NCBI RefSeq assembly: GCF_000730565.1
Contig: NZ_BBIQ01000025.1
Span: forward strand, 1-64,000
Length of the DNA stretch: 64,000 nt
Reading direction: 5' to 3'
Source of the DNA: Pseudomonas fulva NBRC 16637 = DSM 17717
GTDB taxonomy: Bacteria > Pseudomonadota > Gammaproteobacteria > Pseudomonadales > Pseudomonadaceae
Shown: positions 11,174 to 26,999 of the stretch, in pieces
Numbering within the stretch: the stretch's first letter is position 1
How the letters are laid out: the number at the start of each line of letters is the position of its first letter
Notes under the pieces: model-generated
The model's database searches: none
The model's input: only the letters and a program-made list of their open reading frames with translations
What the model was told of the DNA's origin: nothing
Position numbers and translations under genes: made by a program

Positions 11174-11731
11174 ATGGCTGATGAGCAGCTGAACGAGAAA
11201 GACCTCAACGTCGAGCAAACCGGTGCCGACAACGCAGCTGATGCCCGCGTGCTGGAACTCGAAGAACAGCTGGCCGCGGCCAAGGACCAGTCGCTGCGTA
11301 CCGTGGCCGAACTGCAGAACATCCGCCGTCGTGCCGAGCAGGATGTGGAAAAGGCGCACAAGTTCGCCCTGGAAAAATTCTCCACCGACCTGCTGCCTGT
11401 GATCGACAGCCTGGAACTGGCCCTGGCTCACTCCAGCGCCCAGGACGAACACGTCAAGCAGATCCGCGAAGGCGTCGAGCTGACCCTGAAGATGTTCCAG
11501 GACACCCTCAAGCGCTACAACCTCGAAGCCATCGACCCGCACGGCCAGCCGTTCAACCCTGAGCATCATCAGGCCATGGCCATGCAGGAAAACGCCGAGG
11601 TCGAACCCAACAGCGTATTGAACGTGTTCCAGAAGGGCTACCTGCTCAACGGCCGCCTGCTGCGCCCCGCCATGGTGGTGGTCAGCAAGGCGCCGAGCGC
11701 AGCGCAACCTTCTATCGATGAAAAGGCTTGA
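11174..11731 (+). CDS. grpE: Nucleotide exchange factor GrpE
   Basis: A 185-residue co-chaperone that releases ADP from DnaK. An N-terminal acidic stretch and a long coiled coil (LELEEQLAAAKDQSLRTVAE) lead to the head domain with the signature NAEVEPNSVLNVFQKGYLLN. The ATG at 11174 has a Shine-Dalgarno (CAGGAG) 8 nt upstream; the open frame from 11156 has none. It is 101 nt upstream of dnaK, with its own heat-shock promoter and a second one overlapping its stop. Confidence 0.97.
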   Translation: MADEQLNEKDLNVEQTGADNAADARVLELEEQLAAAKDQSLRTVAELQNIRRRAEQDVEKAHKFALEKFSTDLLPVIDSLELALAHSSAQDEHVKQIREGVELTLKMFQDTLKRYNLEAIDPHGQPFNPEHHQAMAMQENAEVEPNSVLNVFQKGYLLNGRLLRPAMVVVSKAPSAAQPSIDEKA

Positions 11732-11754
11732 AATCCTTCCGGGCATCCCCATCT
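11727..11754 (+). promoter_or_regulatory. Sigma-32 heat-shock promoter of dnaK overlapping the grpE stop
   Basis: CTTGAAA-N13-CCCCATCT, a full match to the sigma-32 consensus. The -35 element contains the grpE TGA stop codon. It lies about 80 nt before the dnaK start. Confidence 0.9.
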
Positions 11755-11832
11755 AGGTGTCAAGCCTTCAAGTATTACCGCAGTTGGCCACAGTAGCCGC
11801 TGCTACCTCATTCAAGTTTCGGGAGAGTTAAC

Positions 11833-13758
<1,926 letters not shown>

Positions 13759-13776
13759 TTCCTGCAAGTTGTCGGC

Positions 13777-13804
13777 CAGTGCACCGCCGTTTGGCGGTGA
13801 ACTG
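13777..13804 (+). terminator. Hairpin after dnaK
   Basis: CAGTGCACCGCC / GGCGGTGAACTG with a GTTT loop, 18 nt after the dnaK stop and without a T-run. A second stem (CGCGGG...CCCGCG, about 13819-13838) follows. Together they look like a 3' stabilising or attenuating structure between dnaK and dnaJ rather than a full terminator. Confidence 0.5.
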
Positions 13805-13949
13805 GTAGGATGTCGCCGCGCGGGGGCTTGCTCCCGCGTTGACGTATCTGGAATTCGAGAATTTTTGCAGCATTTGTCAGCCCCTCATGGGGAGCAGGTG
13901 CTGACGGCGCGGCGCAGATGCCGGACGCCCAACAAGGTGCAAATGACCT

Positions 13950-15074
13950 ATGTCCAAGCGTGATTATTATGAGGTCCTGGGTGTCGAGCGCGGCGCCACG
14001 GATGCTGACCTCAAGAAAGCCTATCGCCGGTTGGCGATGAAGTACCACCCTGACCGCAACCCGGGTGACAAAGAGTCCGAAGACAAATTCAAGGAAGCCA
14101 ACGAGGCCTACGAGGTCCTGTCGGACGCCAGCAAGCGCGCAGCGTTCGACCAGTATGGCCATGCCGGTGTCGACCCGAGCATGGGTGGCGGCGGGGCCGG
14201 TTTCGGGGGCGCCAACTTCTCCGATATCTTCGGTGATGTGTTCAGCGATTTCTTCGGCGGCGGCCGGGGTGGTGGGCGCGGTGGCGCCCAGCGCGGCAGC
14301 GACCTGCGCTACACCCTGGAGCTGAACCTGGAAGAAGCCGTACGCGGCACCACGGTCAGCATTCGCGTGCCGACGCTGGTCAACTGCCAGCCGTGCGATG
14401 GCAGCGGTGCGAAGAAAGGCTCCACTCCGTCGACGTGCCCGACCTGCGGCGGCATCGGCCAGGTGCGCATGCAGCAGGGCTTCTTCTCGGTGCAGCAGAC
14501 CTGCCCGCGCTGCCATGGCCAGGGCAAGATCATCACCGACCCTTGTGGCGCCTGCCATGGCGAAGGCCGCGTCGAGGAATACAAGACCCTGTCGGTCAAG
14601 GTGCCAGCAGGCGTCGACACCGGTGATCGCATACGCCTGTCGGGCGAGGGCGAAGCCGGCGCGCACGGTGGGCCGACCGGTGACCTGTACGTGGTGATCA
14701 ACGTGCGTGAGCACGAGATCTTCCAGCGTGATGGCAAGCACTTGTACTGCGAAGTGCCGATCAGCTTCACCGATGCTGCGCTCGGTGGCGAACTCGAGGT
14801 GCCAACCCTCGACGGTCGGGTCAAGCTGCGCATTCCCGAAGGCACCCAGACCGGCAAGCAGTTCCGCCTGCGTGGCAAGGGCGTGGCGCCTGTGCGCGGT
14901 GGTGGTGCGGGCGATCTACTGTGCCGCGTGGCGGTGGAGACGCCGGTCAACCTCAGCCGTCGCCAGCGCGAGCTGCTTGAAGAGCTGCGTGATTCGCTCG
15001 AAGGCGACAGCTCCCATTCGCCCAAGGCCAATGGCTGGTTCGATGGCGTGAAGCGCTTCTTCGGCGATCTCTGA
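13950..15074 (+). CDS. dnaJ: Hsp40 co-chaperone DnaJ
   Basis: A 374-residue type-I J-protein. The J domain has the HPD motif in YHPDRNPGDK, followed by a Gly/Phe-rich linker. Four CxxCxGxG zinc repeats are visible (CQPCDGSG, CPTCGGIG, CPRCHGQG, CGACHGEG), then the C-terminal substrate-binding domains. It stimulates the DnaK ATPase and delivers clients. It lies 191 nt downstream of dnaK and 13 nt upstream of dapB. Confidence 0.99.
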   Translation: MSKRDYYEVLGVERGATDADLKKAYRRLAMKYHPDRNPGDKESEDKFKEANEAYEVLSDASKRAAFDQYGHAGVDPSMGGGGAGFGGANFSDIFGDVFSDFFGGGRGGGRGGAQRGSDLRYTLELNLEEAVRGTTVSIRVPTLVNCQPCDGSGAKKGSTPSTCPTCGGIGQVRMQQGFFSVQQTCPRCHGQGKIITDPCGACHGEGRVEEYKTLSVKVPAGVDTGDRIRLSGEGEAGAHGGPTGDLYVVINVREHEIFQRDGKHLYCEVPISFTDAALGGELEVPTLDGRVKLRIPEGTQTGKQFRLRGKGVAPVRGGGAGDLLCRVAVETPVNLSRRQRELLEELRDSLEGDSSHSPKANGWFDGVKRFFGDL

Positions 15075-15087
15075 CAAGGAAAAGGCT

Positions 15088-15891
15088 ATGCGACGTATTG
15101 CAGTGATGGGCGCGGCAGGGCGAATGGGCAAGACCCTCGTCGAAGCCGTGCAGCAAACCGCAGGTGCCGGACTTACGGCTGCCATCGACCGCCCGGACAG
15201 CACGCTGGTGGGTGCGGATGCAGGCGAGTTGGCGGCCCTGGGGCGCATTGGCGTGCTGCTGTCAGACGACCTGGCCAAGGTTGCCGATGACTTCGACGTG
15301 CTGATCGACTTCACCCATCCATCGGTCACCCTGAAGAACCTGGCGTTCTGCCGCAAGCATGGCAAGGCCATGGTCATCGGCACCACCGGGTTCACCGTGG
15401 AAGAAAAGCACCTGCTGGCCGAAGCGGGCAAAGACATCCCGATCGTGTTCGCGGCCAACTTCAGTGTGGGCGTCAACCTCAGCCTCAAGCTGCTGGACAT
15501 CGCGGCGCGTGTGCTGGGCGATGACGTCGATATCGAGATCCTCGAGGCGCATCACCGCCATAAGGTCGATGCGCCTTCGGGCACCGCGCTGCGCATGGGT
15601 GAAGTGGTGGCCAATGCGCTGGGGCGCGACCTGCAGGAAGTGGCGGTGTATGGCCGCGAAGGGCAGACCGGTGCGCGTGATCGCAAGACCATCGGCTTTG
15701 CCACGGTGCGCGCCGGCGATGTGGTCGGTGATCACACGGTGCTGTTCGCTGCCGAGGGCGAGCGCCTGGAGATCACCCACAAGGCCTCCAGCCGCATGAC
15801 ATTCGCCAAGGGTGCCGTGCGAGCGGCTTTGTGGCTGGACGGGCGCGAGCCTGGCCTGTACGACATGCAGGATGTGCTCGAGCTGCACTGA
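15088..15891 (+). CDS. dapB: 4-hydroxy-tetrahydrodipicolinate reductase
   Basis: A 267-residue NAD(P)H-dependent enzyme of lysine and diaminopimelate synthesis. The Rossmann motif is VMGAAGRMGKT near the N-terminus, and the catalytic signature EAHHRHKVDAPSGTA is near residue 155. The start has an AAGGA Shine-Dalgarno. It follows dnaJ by 13 nt, a conserved order in Pseudomonas (dnaK-dnaJ-dapB-carA-carB). Confidence 0.98.
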   Translation: MRRIAVMGAAGRMGKTLVEAVQQTAGAGLTAAIDRPDSTLVGADAGELAALGRIGVLLSDDLAKVADDFDVLIDFTHPSVTLKNLAFCRKHGKAMVIGTTGFTVEEKHLLAEAGKDIPIVFAANFSVGVNLSLKLLDIAARVLGDDVDIEILEAHHRHKVDAPSGTALRMGEVVANALGRDLQEVAVYGREGQTGARDRKTIGFATVRAGDVVGDHTVLFAAEGERLEITHKASSRMTFAKGAVRAALWLDGREPGLYDMQDVLELH

Positions 15892-16000
15892 GCCATCGGT
15901 CGTGACCAGGGCAACCTGCCGCCGCTGACGCGCACCTGTGCGGGTCTAGGCGGTGGGGCTCGCTTCTGGCGCGTGGCTCTGGCAGCGGTCTGTCGCATTC

Positions 16001-16051
16001 ATGTGTTTAAGAGGCACATATGCGGTAGACCCAAAACGCACTTTTCTGTAA
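16001..16051 (+). CDS. Candidate leader peptide upstream of carA
   Basis: A 16-codon open frame (MCLRGTYAVDPKRTFL) whose stop codon lies inside a small hairpin (16046-16058), followed by a second hairpin (16060-16077) and then a strong terminator-like stem before carA. The layout resembles a translation-coupled attenuator. There is no good Shine-Dalgarno and only two arginine codons, so it may not be translated. Inference only. Confidence 0.25.
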   Translation: MCLRGTYAVDPKRTFL

Positions 16052-16105
16052 GCTACAGCTTTAGTGTGTCCACTAAAAGCGCGCAGCGAATTGAATTCAG
16101 CACAT

Positions 16106-16145
16106 AAAAGCGGGGTGACGTGTCCATACGTCACTCCGCTTTTTT
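16106..16145 (+). terminator. Strong intrinsic terminator/attenuator before carA
   Basis: 16-bp arms (AAAAGCGGGGTGACGT / ACGTCACTCCGCTTTT, one G-T pair) around a 6-nt loop, ending in a T-run, 46 nt before the carA start and 215 nt after dapB. It may end dapB transcription, attenuate carAB, or do both. The rest of 15892-16105 holds only small hairpins and the short open frame described separately. Confidence 0.85.
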
Positions 16146-16190
16146 GCAACCTGCGATCGCCCTTTCATGCTTGATTTTCGGGAGGTCTTC

Positions 16191-17327
16191 TTGACAAAGC
16201 CAGCCATACTCGCCCTTGCCGACGGCAGTATTTTCCGCGGTGAGGCAATCGGTGCCGACGGCCAGACCGTTGGTGAGGTGGTATTCAACACCGCTATGAC
16301 CGGCTACCAGGAAATCCTTACAGACCCTTCCTACGCGCAGCAAATCGTTACCCTGACCTACCCGCACATCGGCAACACCGGCACCACGCCGGAGGACGCA
16401 GAATCCAACCGCGTCTGGTCGGCCGGCCTGGTCATTCGCGATCTCCCGCTGCTGGCCAGCAACTGGCGCAACACTCAGTCGCTGCCCGAATACCTCAAGG
16501 CCAACAATGTGGTGGCCATTGCGGGTATCGACACCCGCCGCCTGACCCGAATCCTGCGTGAAAAGGGCGCTCAGAACGGCTGCATCCTGGCCGGTGACGA
16601 CATCAGCGAAGAAGCCGCGATCGCTGCTGCGCGCGGCTTCCCAGGCCTTAAAGGCATGGACCTGGCCAAGGTGGTTTCCACCAAGGAACGCTACGAATGG
16701 CGCTCCAGCGTGTGGGAGCTCAAGACCGACAGCCACCCCACCCTCGAAGCTGCCGACCTGCCTTACCATGTGGTTGCGTTCGACTACGGCGTCAAGCTGA
16801 ACATCCTGCGCATGCTGGTTGCCCGTGGCTGCCGCGTCACCGTGGTACCGGCCCAGACGCCGGCGAGCGAAGTGCTGGCCCTCAACCCGGACGGCGTTTT
16901 CCTGTCCAACGGCCCGGGCGACCCTGAGCCTTGCGACTACGCCATTCAGGCGATCAAGGAAATCCTGGAAACCGACATCCCGGTCTTCGGCATCTGCCTG
17001 GGTCACCAGCTGCTGGCCTTGGCCTCCGGCGCCAAGACCGTGAAGATGGGCCACGGCCACCACGGTGCCAACCACCCGGTTCAGGACCTCGATACCGGTG
17101 TGGTCATGATCACCAGCCAGAACCACGGCTTTGCGGTAGACGAAGCGACCTTGCCTGGCAACGTGCGCGCCATTCACAAGTCGCTGTTCGACGGCACCTT
17201 GCAGGGTATCGAGCGCACCGACAAGAGCGCGTTCAGCTTCCAGGGCCACCCTGAAGCGAGCCCAGGCCCGACCGACGTCGCGCCCCTGTTCGATCGTTTC
17301 ACCGATGCCATGGCCAAGCGCCGCTGA
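16191..17327 (+). CDS. carA: Carbamoyl-phosphate synthase small (glutaminase) subunit
   Basis: A 378-residue glutamine amidotransferase subunit that supplies ammonia to CarB for carbamoyl phosphate, used in arginine and pyrimidine synthesis. The N-terminal CPSase domain begins TKPAILALADGSIFRGE. The class-I glutaminase has the nucleophile motif GICLGHQLLALASG and the His/Glu end FQGHPEASPGP. The start is TTG at 16191, 6 nt after GGGAGG, which gives the established Pseudomonas length; the ATG at 16167 lacks a Shine-Dalgarno. carB follows after 104 nt that contain a GC-rich hairpin (about 17346-17369). Confidence 0.97.
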   Translation: MTKPAILALADGSIFRGEAIGADGQTVGEVVFNTAMTGYQEILTDPSYAQQIVTLTYPHIGNTGTTPEDAESNRVWSAGLVIRDLPLLASNWRNTQSLPEYLKANNVVAIAGIDTRRLTRILREKGAQNGCILAGDDISEEAAIAAARGFPGLKGMDLAKVVSTKERYEWRSSVWELKTDSHPTLEAADLPYHVVAFDYGVKLNILRMLVARGCRVTVVPAQTPASEVLALNPDGVFLSNGPGDPEPCDYAIQAIKEILETDIPVFGICLGHQLLALASGAKTVKMGHGHHGANHPVQDLDTGVVMITSQNHGFAVDEATLPGNVRAIHKSLFDGTLQGIERTDKSAFSFQGHPEASPGPTDVAPLFDRFTDAMAKRR

Positions 17328-17431
17328 GTCTCCTGCTTCAAGGCCCCGGGCGGCATGTGCCATGCCCGGATGCGCCTGACCCAGATTGTTCAATGCGGCT
17401 TGCCGACTGACCCCGGATTTGAGTGACAACC

Positions 17432-20649
<3,218 letters not shown>

Positions 20650-20653
<4 letters not shown>

Positions 20654-21132
20654 GCATGACCAAATACCCGATGACCGTCCAGGGCGCTCGCGCCCTGGAA
20701 GAAGAACTGCTCTTTCTGAGCAAGACCGAGCGCCCGCGCCTGAGCCAAGCCATTGGTGAAGCGCGTGAGCTGGGCGACTTGAAGGAGAACGCCGAGTACC
20801 ATGCCGCCCGCGAGGAGCAGGGCATGGTCGAGGCCCGTATCCGCGACATCGAAGGCCGTTTGCAGAACTCGGTCGTGATCGACGTGACCACCATTGCCCA
20901 TACGGGCAAGGTCATTTTCGGTACTACCGTCGATCTGGAAAACACCGAGACGGGTGATCAGGTCACCTACCAGATCGTTGGCGAGGATGAAGCCGACGTG
21001 AAGAAAGGCAAGCTGTCCAGCAGTGCGCCGATCGCTCGCGCCATCATTGGCAAGGAAGAGGGTGACACCGTTGTCGTCAAGACGCCAAACGGTACGGTCG
21101 AGTACGAGATTGTCGAAGTCAAGCACATCTGA
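20650..21132 (+). CDS. greA: Transcription elongation factor GreA
   Basis: A 160-residue factor that inserts its coiled coil into the RNA polymerase secondary channel to rescue backtracked complexes. The N-terminal coiled coil carries the acidic tip motif ARELGDLKENAEYHAARE. The C-terminal FKBP-like domain includes APIARAIIGKEEGD. The first ATG overlaps the carB stop; a second at 20656 is an alternative. Typical length. Confidence 0.98.
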
Positions 21133-21139
21133 CCGGCGC

Positions 21140-21559
21140 CTGCGGGCGCCTTCCCTCGAGGGGATCCTCTGGCAGCTGGCCCAGGTATTCTGGGTCGGTG
21201 GCCTGTGGGTGTTCCACGTGGGGTTGGTGCCTGCGTTGAAAGTCAGCGGCCTTGCGCCATTGCTTGTCCAGGACATTGCCGGGCAGATCGACCGTTGGTT
21301 GATCGGCGTGGCACTGCTCGGCCTGATCACCCAGCTGGCGGTATTGGCGAGGGTGGAAGGCCTGGCTGCCTGGTGGCGCCAGTTCCGTGGCCAGATGCTG
21401 TTGCTGGGCCTTGGGGCCTGCATCGGCTACTACACCTTGCGCTACGGGATCTCCGTGGGCGAGCGCTGGCAGATGTTCTGTTTCCTGGTGCTGGGCTTTT
21501 CCGGCATCGTGCTGGTCGCCCAGCCCGTTCCACTCAGGGCGCGACATTCGCGCCACTGA
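21140..21559 (+). CDS. Small DUF4149-like inner-membrane protein, start unclear
   Basis: The frame encodes four hydrophobic helices (from WQLAQVFWVGGLWVFHVGLV to FCFLVLGFSGIVLVAQP) and ends in a basic tail, like the conserved membrane protein often found after greA. No ATG, GTG or TTG occurs in frame between the greA stop (21132) and the first helix. The options are CTG at 21140, CTG at 21176 (12 nt after GAGGGG), ATC at 21164, or GTG at 21062 and ATG at 21023 inside greA. The start given is therefore arbitrary. Function unknown. Confidence 0.6.
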   Translation: MRAPSLEGILWQLAQVFWVGGLWVFHVGLVPALKVSGLAPLLVQDIAGQIDRWLIGVALLGLITQLAVLARVEGLAAWWRQFRGQMLLLGLGACIGYYTLRYGISVGERWQMFCFLVLGFSGIVLVAQPVPLRARHSRH

Positions 21560-21571
21560 GCGGCGCCACCG

Positions 21572-21880
21572 TTACTTGTAACGGTGGACGTTGGACAGCT
21601 GCTTGTTCGGCTGAGGGTTCTTGCGGTAGATCAGCGCCTTCTTGCCGATGGTCTGAACCAGCTCGGCGCGGCCGGCCTTGCACAGCGCGGCAATGGTCTC
21701 GGCACGCTCTTCGCGGTCTTCGGAGCGAATTTCGACCTTGATCAGCTCGTGGTCGGCCAATGCGCGTTCCAATTCGGCGACGACGCCTTCATTCAAACCG
21801 TTGCCAGCAACGATCAGGACCGGCTTAAGGTCATGACCAATGGATTTGTATTGCTTCTTCTGCTCGTTATTGAGCGGCAT
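21572..21880 (-). CDS. yhbY: CRM-domain RNA-binding protein YhbY
   Basis: A 102-residue single CRM-domain protein that binds pre-50S ribosomal particles. The GxxG loop (VAGNGLNEGVV) and the basic alpha/beta core (ELERALADHELIKVEIR) are clear. The start MPLNNEQKKQYKS at 21880 gives the family length; the open frame reaches 21955. It is divergent from the rRNA methyltransferase rlmE, a pairing conserved in gammaproteobacteria. Confidence 0.95.
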   Translation of the reverse strand: MPLNNEQKKQYKSIGHDLKPVLIVAGNGLNEGVVAELERALADHELIKVEIRSEDREERAETIAALCKAGRAELVQTIGKKALIYRKNPQPNKQLSNVHRYK

Positions 21881-21982
21881 AATCTGACCCTTTCCGTCTG
21901 ATTCTGTAAAATTGACCGGCATTTTACCCGAGGGCCACCGGCTCCGCCCAGTCAATCACCACGCATATCATCGAGGTGCCCC

Positions 21983-22609
21983 GTGGTACAACGTTCCAAA
22001 AGCAGCGCAAACTGGCTGCGAGAGCATTTCAACGACCCTTTCGTCAAACAGGCGCAGAAGGACGGCTACCGCTCGCGAGCAAGCTACAAGCTGCTTGAGA
22101 TCCAGGAAAAGGACCGCCTGATCCGTCCTGGCATGAGTGTCATCGACCTGGGCGCAGCGCCGGGCGGCTGGTCCCAGGTGACCAGTCGTCTGATTGGTGG
22201 TCAGGGTCGACTGATCGCCTCCGACATCCTGGAGATGGACTCAATCCCCGATGTCACCTTCATTCAGGGGGACTTCACCCAGGACGAGGTGCTACGGCAA
22301 ATTCTCGAAGCCGTCGGCGATTCACACGTAGACCTTGTGATTTCGGACATGGCCCCCAATATGAGTGGTACGCCCGCGGTCGACATACCGCGAGCCATGT
22401 TCCTTTGCGAGCTGGCCCTGGATTTGGCAACCCGCGTGCTTCGGCCCGGCGGTGATTTCCTGATCAAGATCTTCCAGGGTGAAGGTTTCGATGTGTACCT
22501 CAAGGACGTGCGCACCAAGTTCGACAAGGTACAGATGCGCAAACCGTCTTCATCGCGGGATCGCTCCCGCGAGCAGTACCTGCTTGGCAAGGGGTTCAAG
22601 GGCGCGTGA
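21983..22609 (+). CDS. rlmE: 23S rRNA 2'-O-methyltransferase RlmE (FtsJ/RrmJ)
   Basis: A 208-residue heat-shock methyltransferase that modifies U2552 of 23S rRNA. The SAM-binding motif DLGAAPGGWSQV and the K-D-K-E catalytic tetrad regions (SYKLLEI, ISDMAPNMSG, FLIKIFQGEGF) are visible. GTG start at 21983 with a GAGG Shine-Dalgarno. It lies 194 nt upstream of ftsH, as in E. coli. The gap holds a hairpin (22627-22651) without a T-run and probably a ftsH promoter. Confidence 0.98.
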   Translation: MVQRSKSSANWLREHFNDPFVKQAQKDGYRSRASYKLLEIQEKDRLIRPGMSVIDLGAAPGGWSQVTSRLIGGQGRLIASDILEMDSIPDVTFIQGDFTQDEVLRQILEAVGDSHVDLVISDMAPNMSGTPAVDIPRAMFLCELALDLATRVLRPGGDFLIKIFQGEGFDVYLKDVRTKFDKVQMRKPSSSRDRSREQYLLGKGFKGA

Positions 22610-22803
22610 ACGGTACTAAGCGCAGCGGCCGATAGTTAATTCCAATCGGCCACGGCGTCAGGATCGTCCGAACTTCGTGTAGTCTGGATTTCACAAAGGG
22701 TTACAGACGGTGCCTGCGGTTGCGTGGGCAATGTAGTAAGTTAGGGCGATGAATATCATGCGAGGCACGGCTGCGTCGTGCGCCGGCCTCAGAGGGTAGC
22801 GAA

Positions 22804-24717
<1,914 letters not shown>

Positions 24718-24725
24718 GGGCACCT

Positions 24726-25577
24726 ATGAGCTCAGTGCAGCACCCGACCCGATTGCCTTGCGGCAATCGGGTTCTTGATTTGTCGCGTACCCATGTCATG
24801 GGTATTCTCAATGTCACGCCCGATTCCTTCTCCGACGGTGGCCGCTTCAGTCAGCGCGACGAGGCTTTGCGCCACGCCGAGGCAATGGTGGCCGCAGGCG
24901 CCACGCTGATCGATGTGGGCGGGGAGTCCACCCGCCCGGGTGCGCGGCCCGTTTCGGTCACCGAAGAGCTTGAGCGCGTGGCGCCGATGGTCGAGGCCAT
25001 CCACCGTCATCTCGATGTGGTGGTGTCGGTCGATACGTCCACGCCTGCCGTCATGCGCGAAGCCGCCCGCCTGGGCGCTGGCCTGATCAACGATGTGCGC
25101 GCCCTCGAGCGCGATGGGGCGCTGGATGCCGCTGCTGCAACCGGGCTGCCGGTGTGCCTGATGCACATGCGCGGCGAGCCGGGCACCATGCAGGACGACC
25201 CGCATTATGAGAATGTCACCCAGGACGTGGCGCGCTACCTCCAGCAGCGCATGGTGGCCTGTGCGGACGCGGGCATCGAGGCCGACCGCGTCGTGCTCGA
25301 TCCAGGCTTCGGTTTCGCCAAGACCCTGGCCCACAATCTCAGCCTGTTCAAGCACCTCGAAGCGCTCCATCGCCTGGGGCGTCCGCTGCTGGTAGGCGTT
25401 TCCCGTAAAAGCATGATCGGCCTGACGCTCGAGCGTCCTGTGGATGAGCGTCTTTATGGCAGCCTGGCGCTCGCGGCGCTGGCCGTGACCAAGGGCGCAA
25501 GTATCCTGCGCGTGCATGATGTAGCGCAAACCGTTGACGTGGTCCGCATGATCGCCGCCGTTCAGCACGCCGAATAA
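24726..25577 (+). CDS. folP: Dihydropteroate synthase
   Basis: A 283-residue folate enzyme that condenses 4-aminobenzoate with dihydropterin pyrophosphate, and the target of sulfonamides. Signatures MGILNVTPDSFSDGG and DVGGESTRPGARPVS are near the N-terminus, and the C-terminal phosphate-binding VGVSRKSMIG is present. It lies 8 nt after ftsH and 16 nt before glmM, the same order as in E. coli. Confidence 0.98.
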   Translation: MSSVQHPTRLPCGNRVLDLSRTHVMGILNVTPDSFSDGGRFSQRDEALRHAEAMVAAGATLIDVGGESTRPGARPVSVTEELERVAPMVEAIHRHLDVVVSVDTSTPAVMREAARLGAGLINDVRALERDGALDAAAATGLPVCLMHMRGEPGTMQDDPHYENVTQDVARYLQQRMVACADAGIEADRVVLDPGFGFAKTLAHNLSLFKHLEALHRLGRPLLVGVSRKSMIGLTLERPVDERLYGSLALAALAVTKGASILRVHDVAQTVDVVRMIAAVQHAE

Positions 25578-25593
25578 GAACATTGGAGTCCCT

Positions 25594-26934
25594 ATGAGCA
25601 GAAAATATTTTGGTACCGACGGCATTCGTGGCCGCGTCGGCGAATACCCGATCACCCCGGAGTTCATGCTCAAGCTTGGCTGGGCGGCTGGCATGGCGTT
25701 CCGCAAGCAAGGCCATTGCCGCGTGCTGGTGGGCAAGGACACGCGGATCTCCGGCTACATGTTCGAATCCGCGCTCGAAGCTGGTCTTTCGGCCGCAGGC
25801 GCCGATGTGATGCTGCTGGGCCCGATGCCCACGCCTGCCATCGCCTACCTGACCCGCACCTTCCATGCCGAAGCCGGTATCGTCATCAGTGCCTCGCACA
25901 ACCCGCACGATGACAATGGCATCAAGTTCTTCTCGGGGCAGGGCACCAAGCTGCCGGACGAAGTGGAGCTGATGATCGAGGAACTGCTCGATCAGCCCAT
26001 GACCGTCGTGGAGTCGAGCAAGCTGGGCAAGGTTTCGCGCATCAACGACGCAGCCGGTCGCTACATCGAGTTCTGCAAGAGCAGCGTGCCCAGCAGCACC
26101 AGCTTCGCCGGCCTCAAGCTGGTGGTCGACTGCGCCCATGGCGCCACGTACAAGGTGGCGCCCAGCGTGTTCCGTGAGTTGGGTGCCGATGTGACTGTGC
26201 TGCACGCCCAGCCTGATGGCCTGAACATCAACGAGGGCTGTGGTTCGACCCACATCGAGTCGCTGCAGGCCGCCGTGCTGGTCGGCCACGCAGACCTGGG
26301 CATCGCTTTCGACGGTGATGGCGACCGTGTGTTGATGGTCGATCACACCGGCGCGATCGTCGACGGTGACGAGCTGCTGTTCATCATTGCGCGCGACCTG
26401 CATGACCGCGGCAAGCTGCAAGGGGGCGTGGTAGGCACGCTCATGAGCAACCTGGGGCTGGAGCTTGCGCTCAAGGACCTGGATATCCCATTCGTGCGTG
26501 CCAAGGTCGGTGACCGCTACGTCATGGCCGAGCTGCTCGAGCGCGAGTGGCTGGTGGGTGGGGAGAATTCCGGCCACGTGGTGTGCTGCAACTACACCAC
26601 CACGGGGGATGCGATCATCGCTGCGCTGCAGGTGCTGATGGCGCTCAAGCGCCGTGGCGAGACCCTGGCCCAGGCGCGCCAGGCGCTGCGCAAATGCCCG
26701 CAAGTGCTGATCAACGTGCGCTTCAGTGCAGGCGACGTGGACCCCCTCGAGCACCCGGACGTCAAGCAAGCCAGCGCGCAGGTCACAGAGGCCCTGGCAG
26801 GCCGTGGGCGGGTGTTGCTGCGTAAATCCGGGACCGAGCCGCTGTTGCGCGTCATGGTCGAAGGTGAGGATGAACACCAGGTGCGTCTGCATGCCGAAGC
26901 ACTGGCAAAGCGCGTCGCAGAAGTTTGTGCCTGA
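25594..26934 (+). CDS. glmM: Phosphoglucosamine mutase
   Basis: A 446-residue alpha-D-phosphohexomutase that makes glucosamine-1-phosphate for UDP-GlcNAc. The catalytic phosphoserine loop GIVISASHNPHDDNGIKFF is near residue 100, the metal loop DGDGDR near 240, and the C-terminal phosphate-binding RKSGTEPLLRVM near 410. N-terminal RKYFGTDGIRGRVGE is diagnostic for GlmM. Confidence 0.98.
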   Translation: MSRKYFGTDGIRGRVGEYPITPEFMLKLGWAAGMAFRKQGHCRVLVGKDTRISGYMFESALEAGLSAAGADVMLLGPMPTPAIAYLTRTFHAEAGIVISASHNPHDDNGIKFFSGQGTKLPDEVELMIEELLDQPMTVVESSKLGKVSRINDAAGRYIEFCKSSVPSSTSFAGLKLVVDCAHGATYKVAPSVFRELGADVTVLHAQPDGLNINEGCGSTHIESLQAAVLVGHADLGIAFDGDGDRVLMVDHTGAIVDGDELLFIIARDLHDRGKLQGGVVGTLMSNLGLELALKDLDIPFVRAKVGDRYVMAELLEREWLVGGENSGHVVCCNYTTTGDAIIAALQVLMALKRRGETLAQARQALRKCPQVLINVRFSAGDVDPLEHPDVKQASAQVTEALAGRGRVLLRKSGTEPLLRVMVEGEDEHQVRLHAEALAKRVAEVCA

Positions 26935-26999
26935 AGCCGCTTGCCAGCGCGAATCTGGTTGGGTAAGATCTGCGCCCACTTTGACCGACGAGGTAAAGC

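Noticed and set aside
13819..13838. Possible REP element after dnaK
   Set aside because: The stem is short and does not match the usual P. putida REP sequence as I know it; no second copy was noticed in the window.
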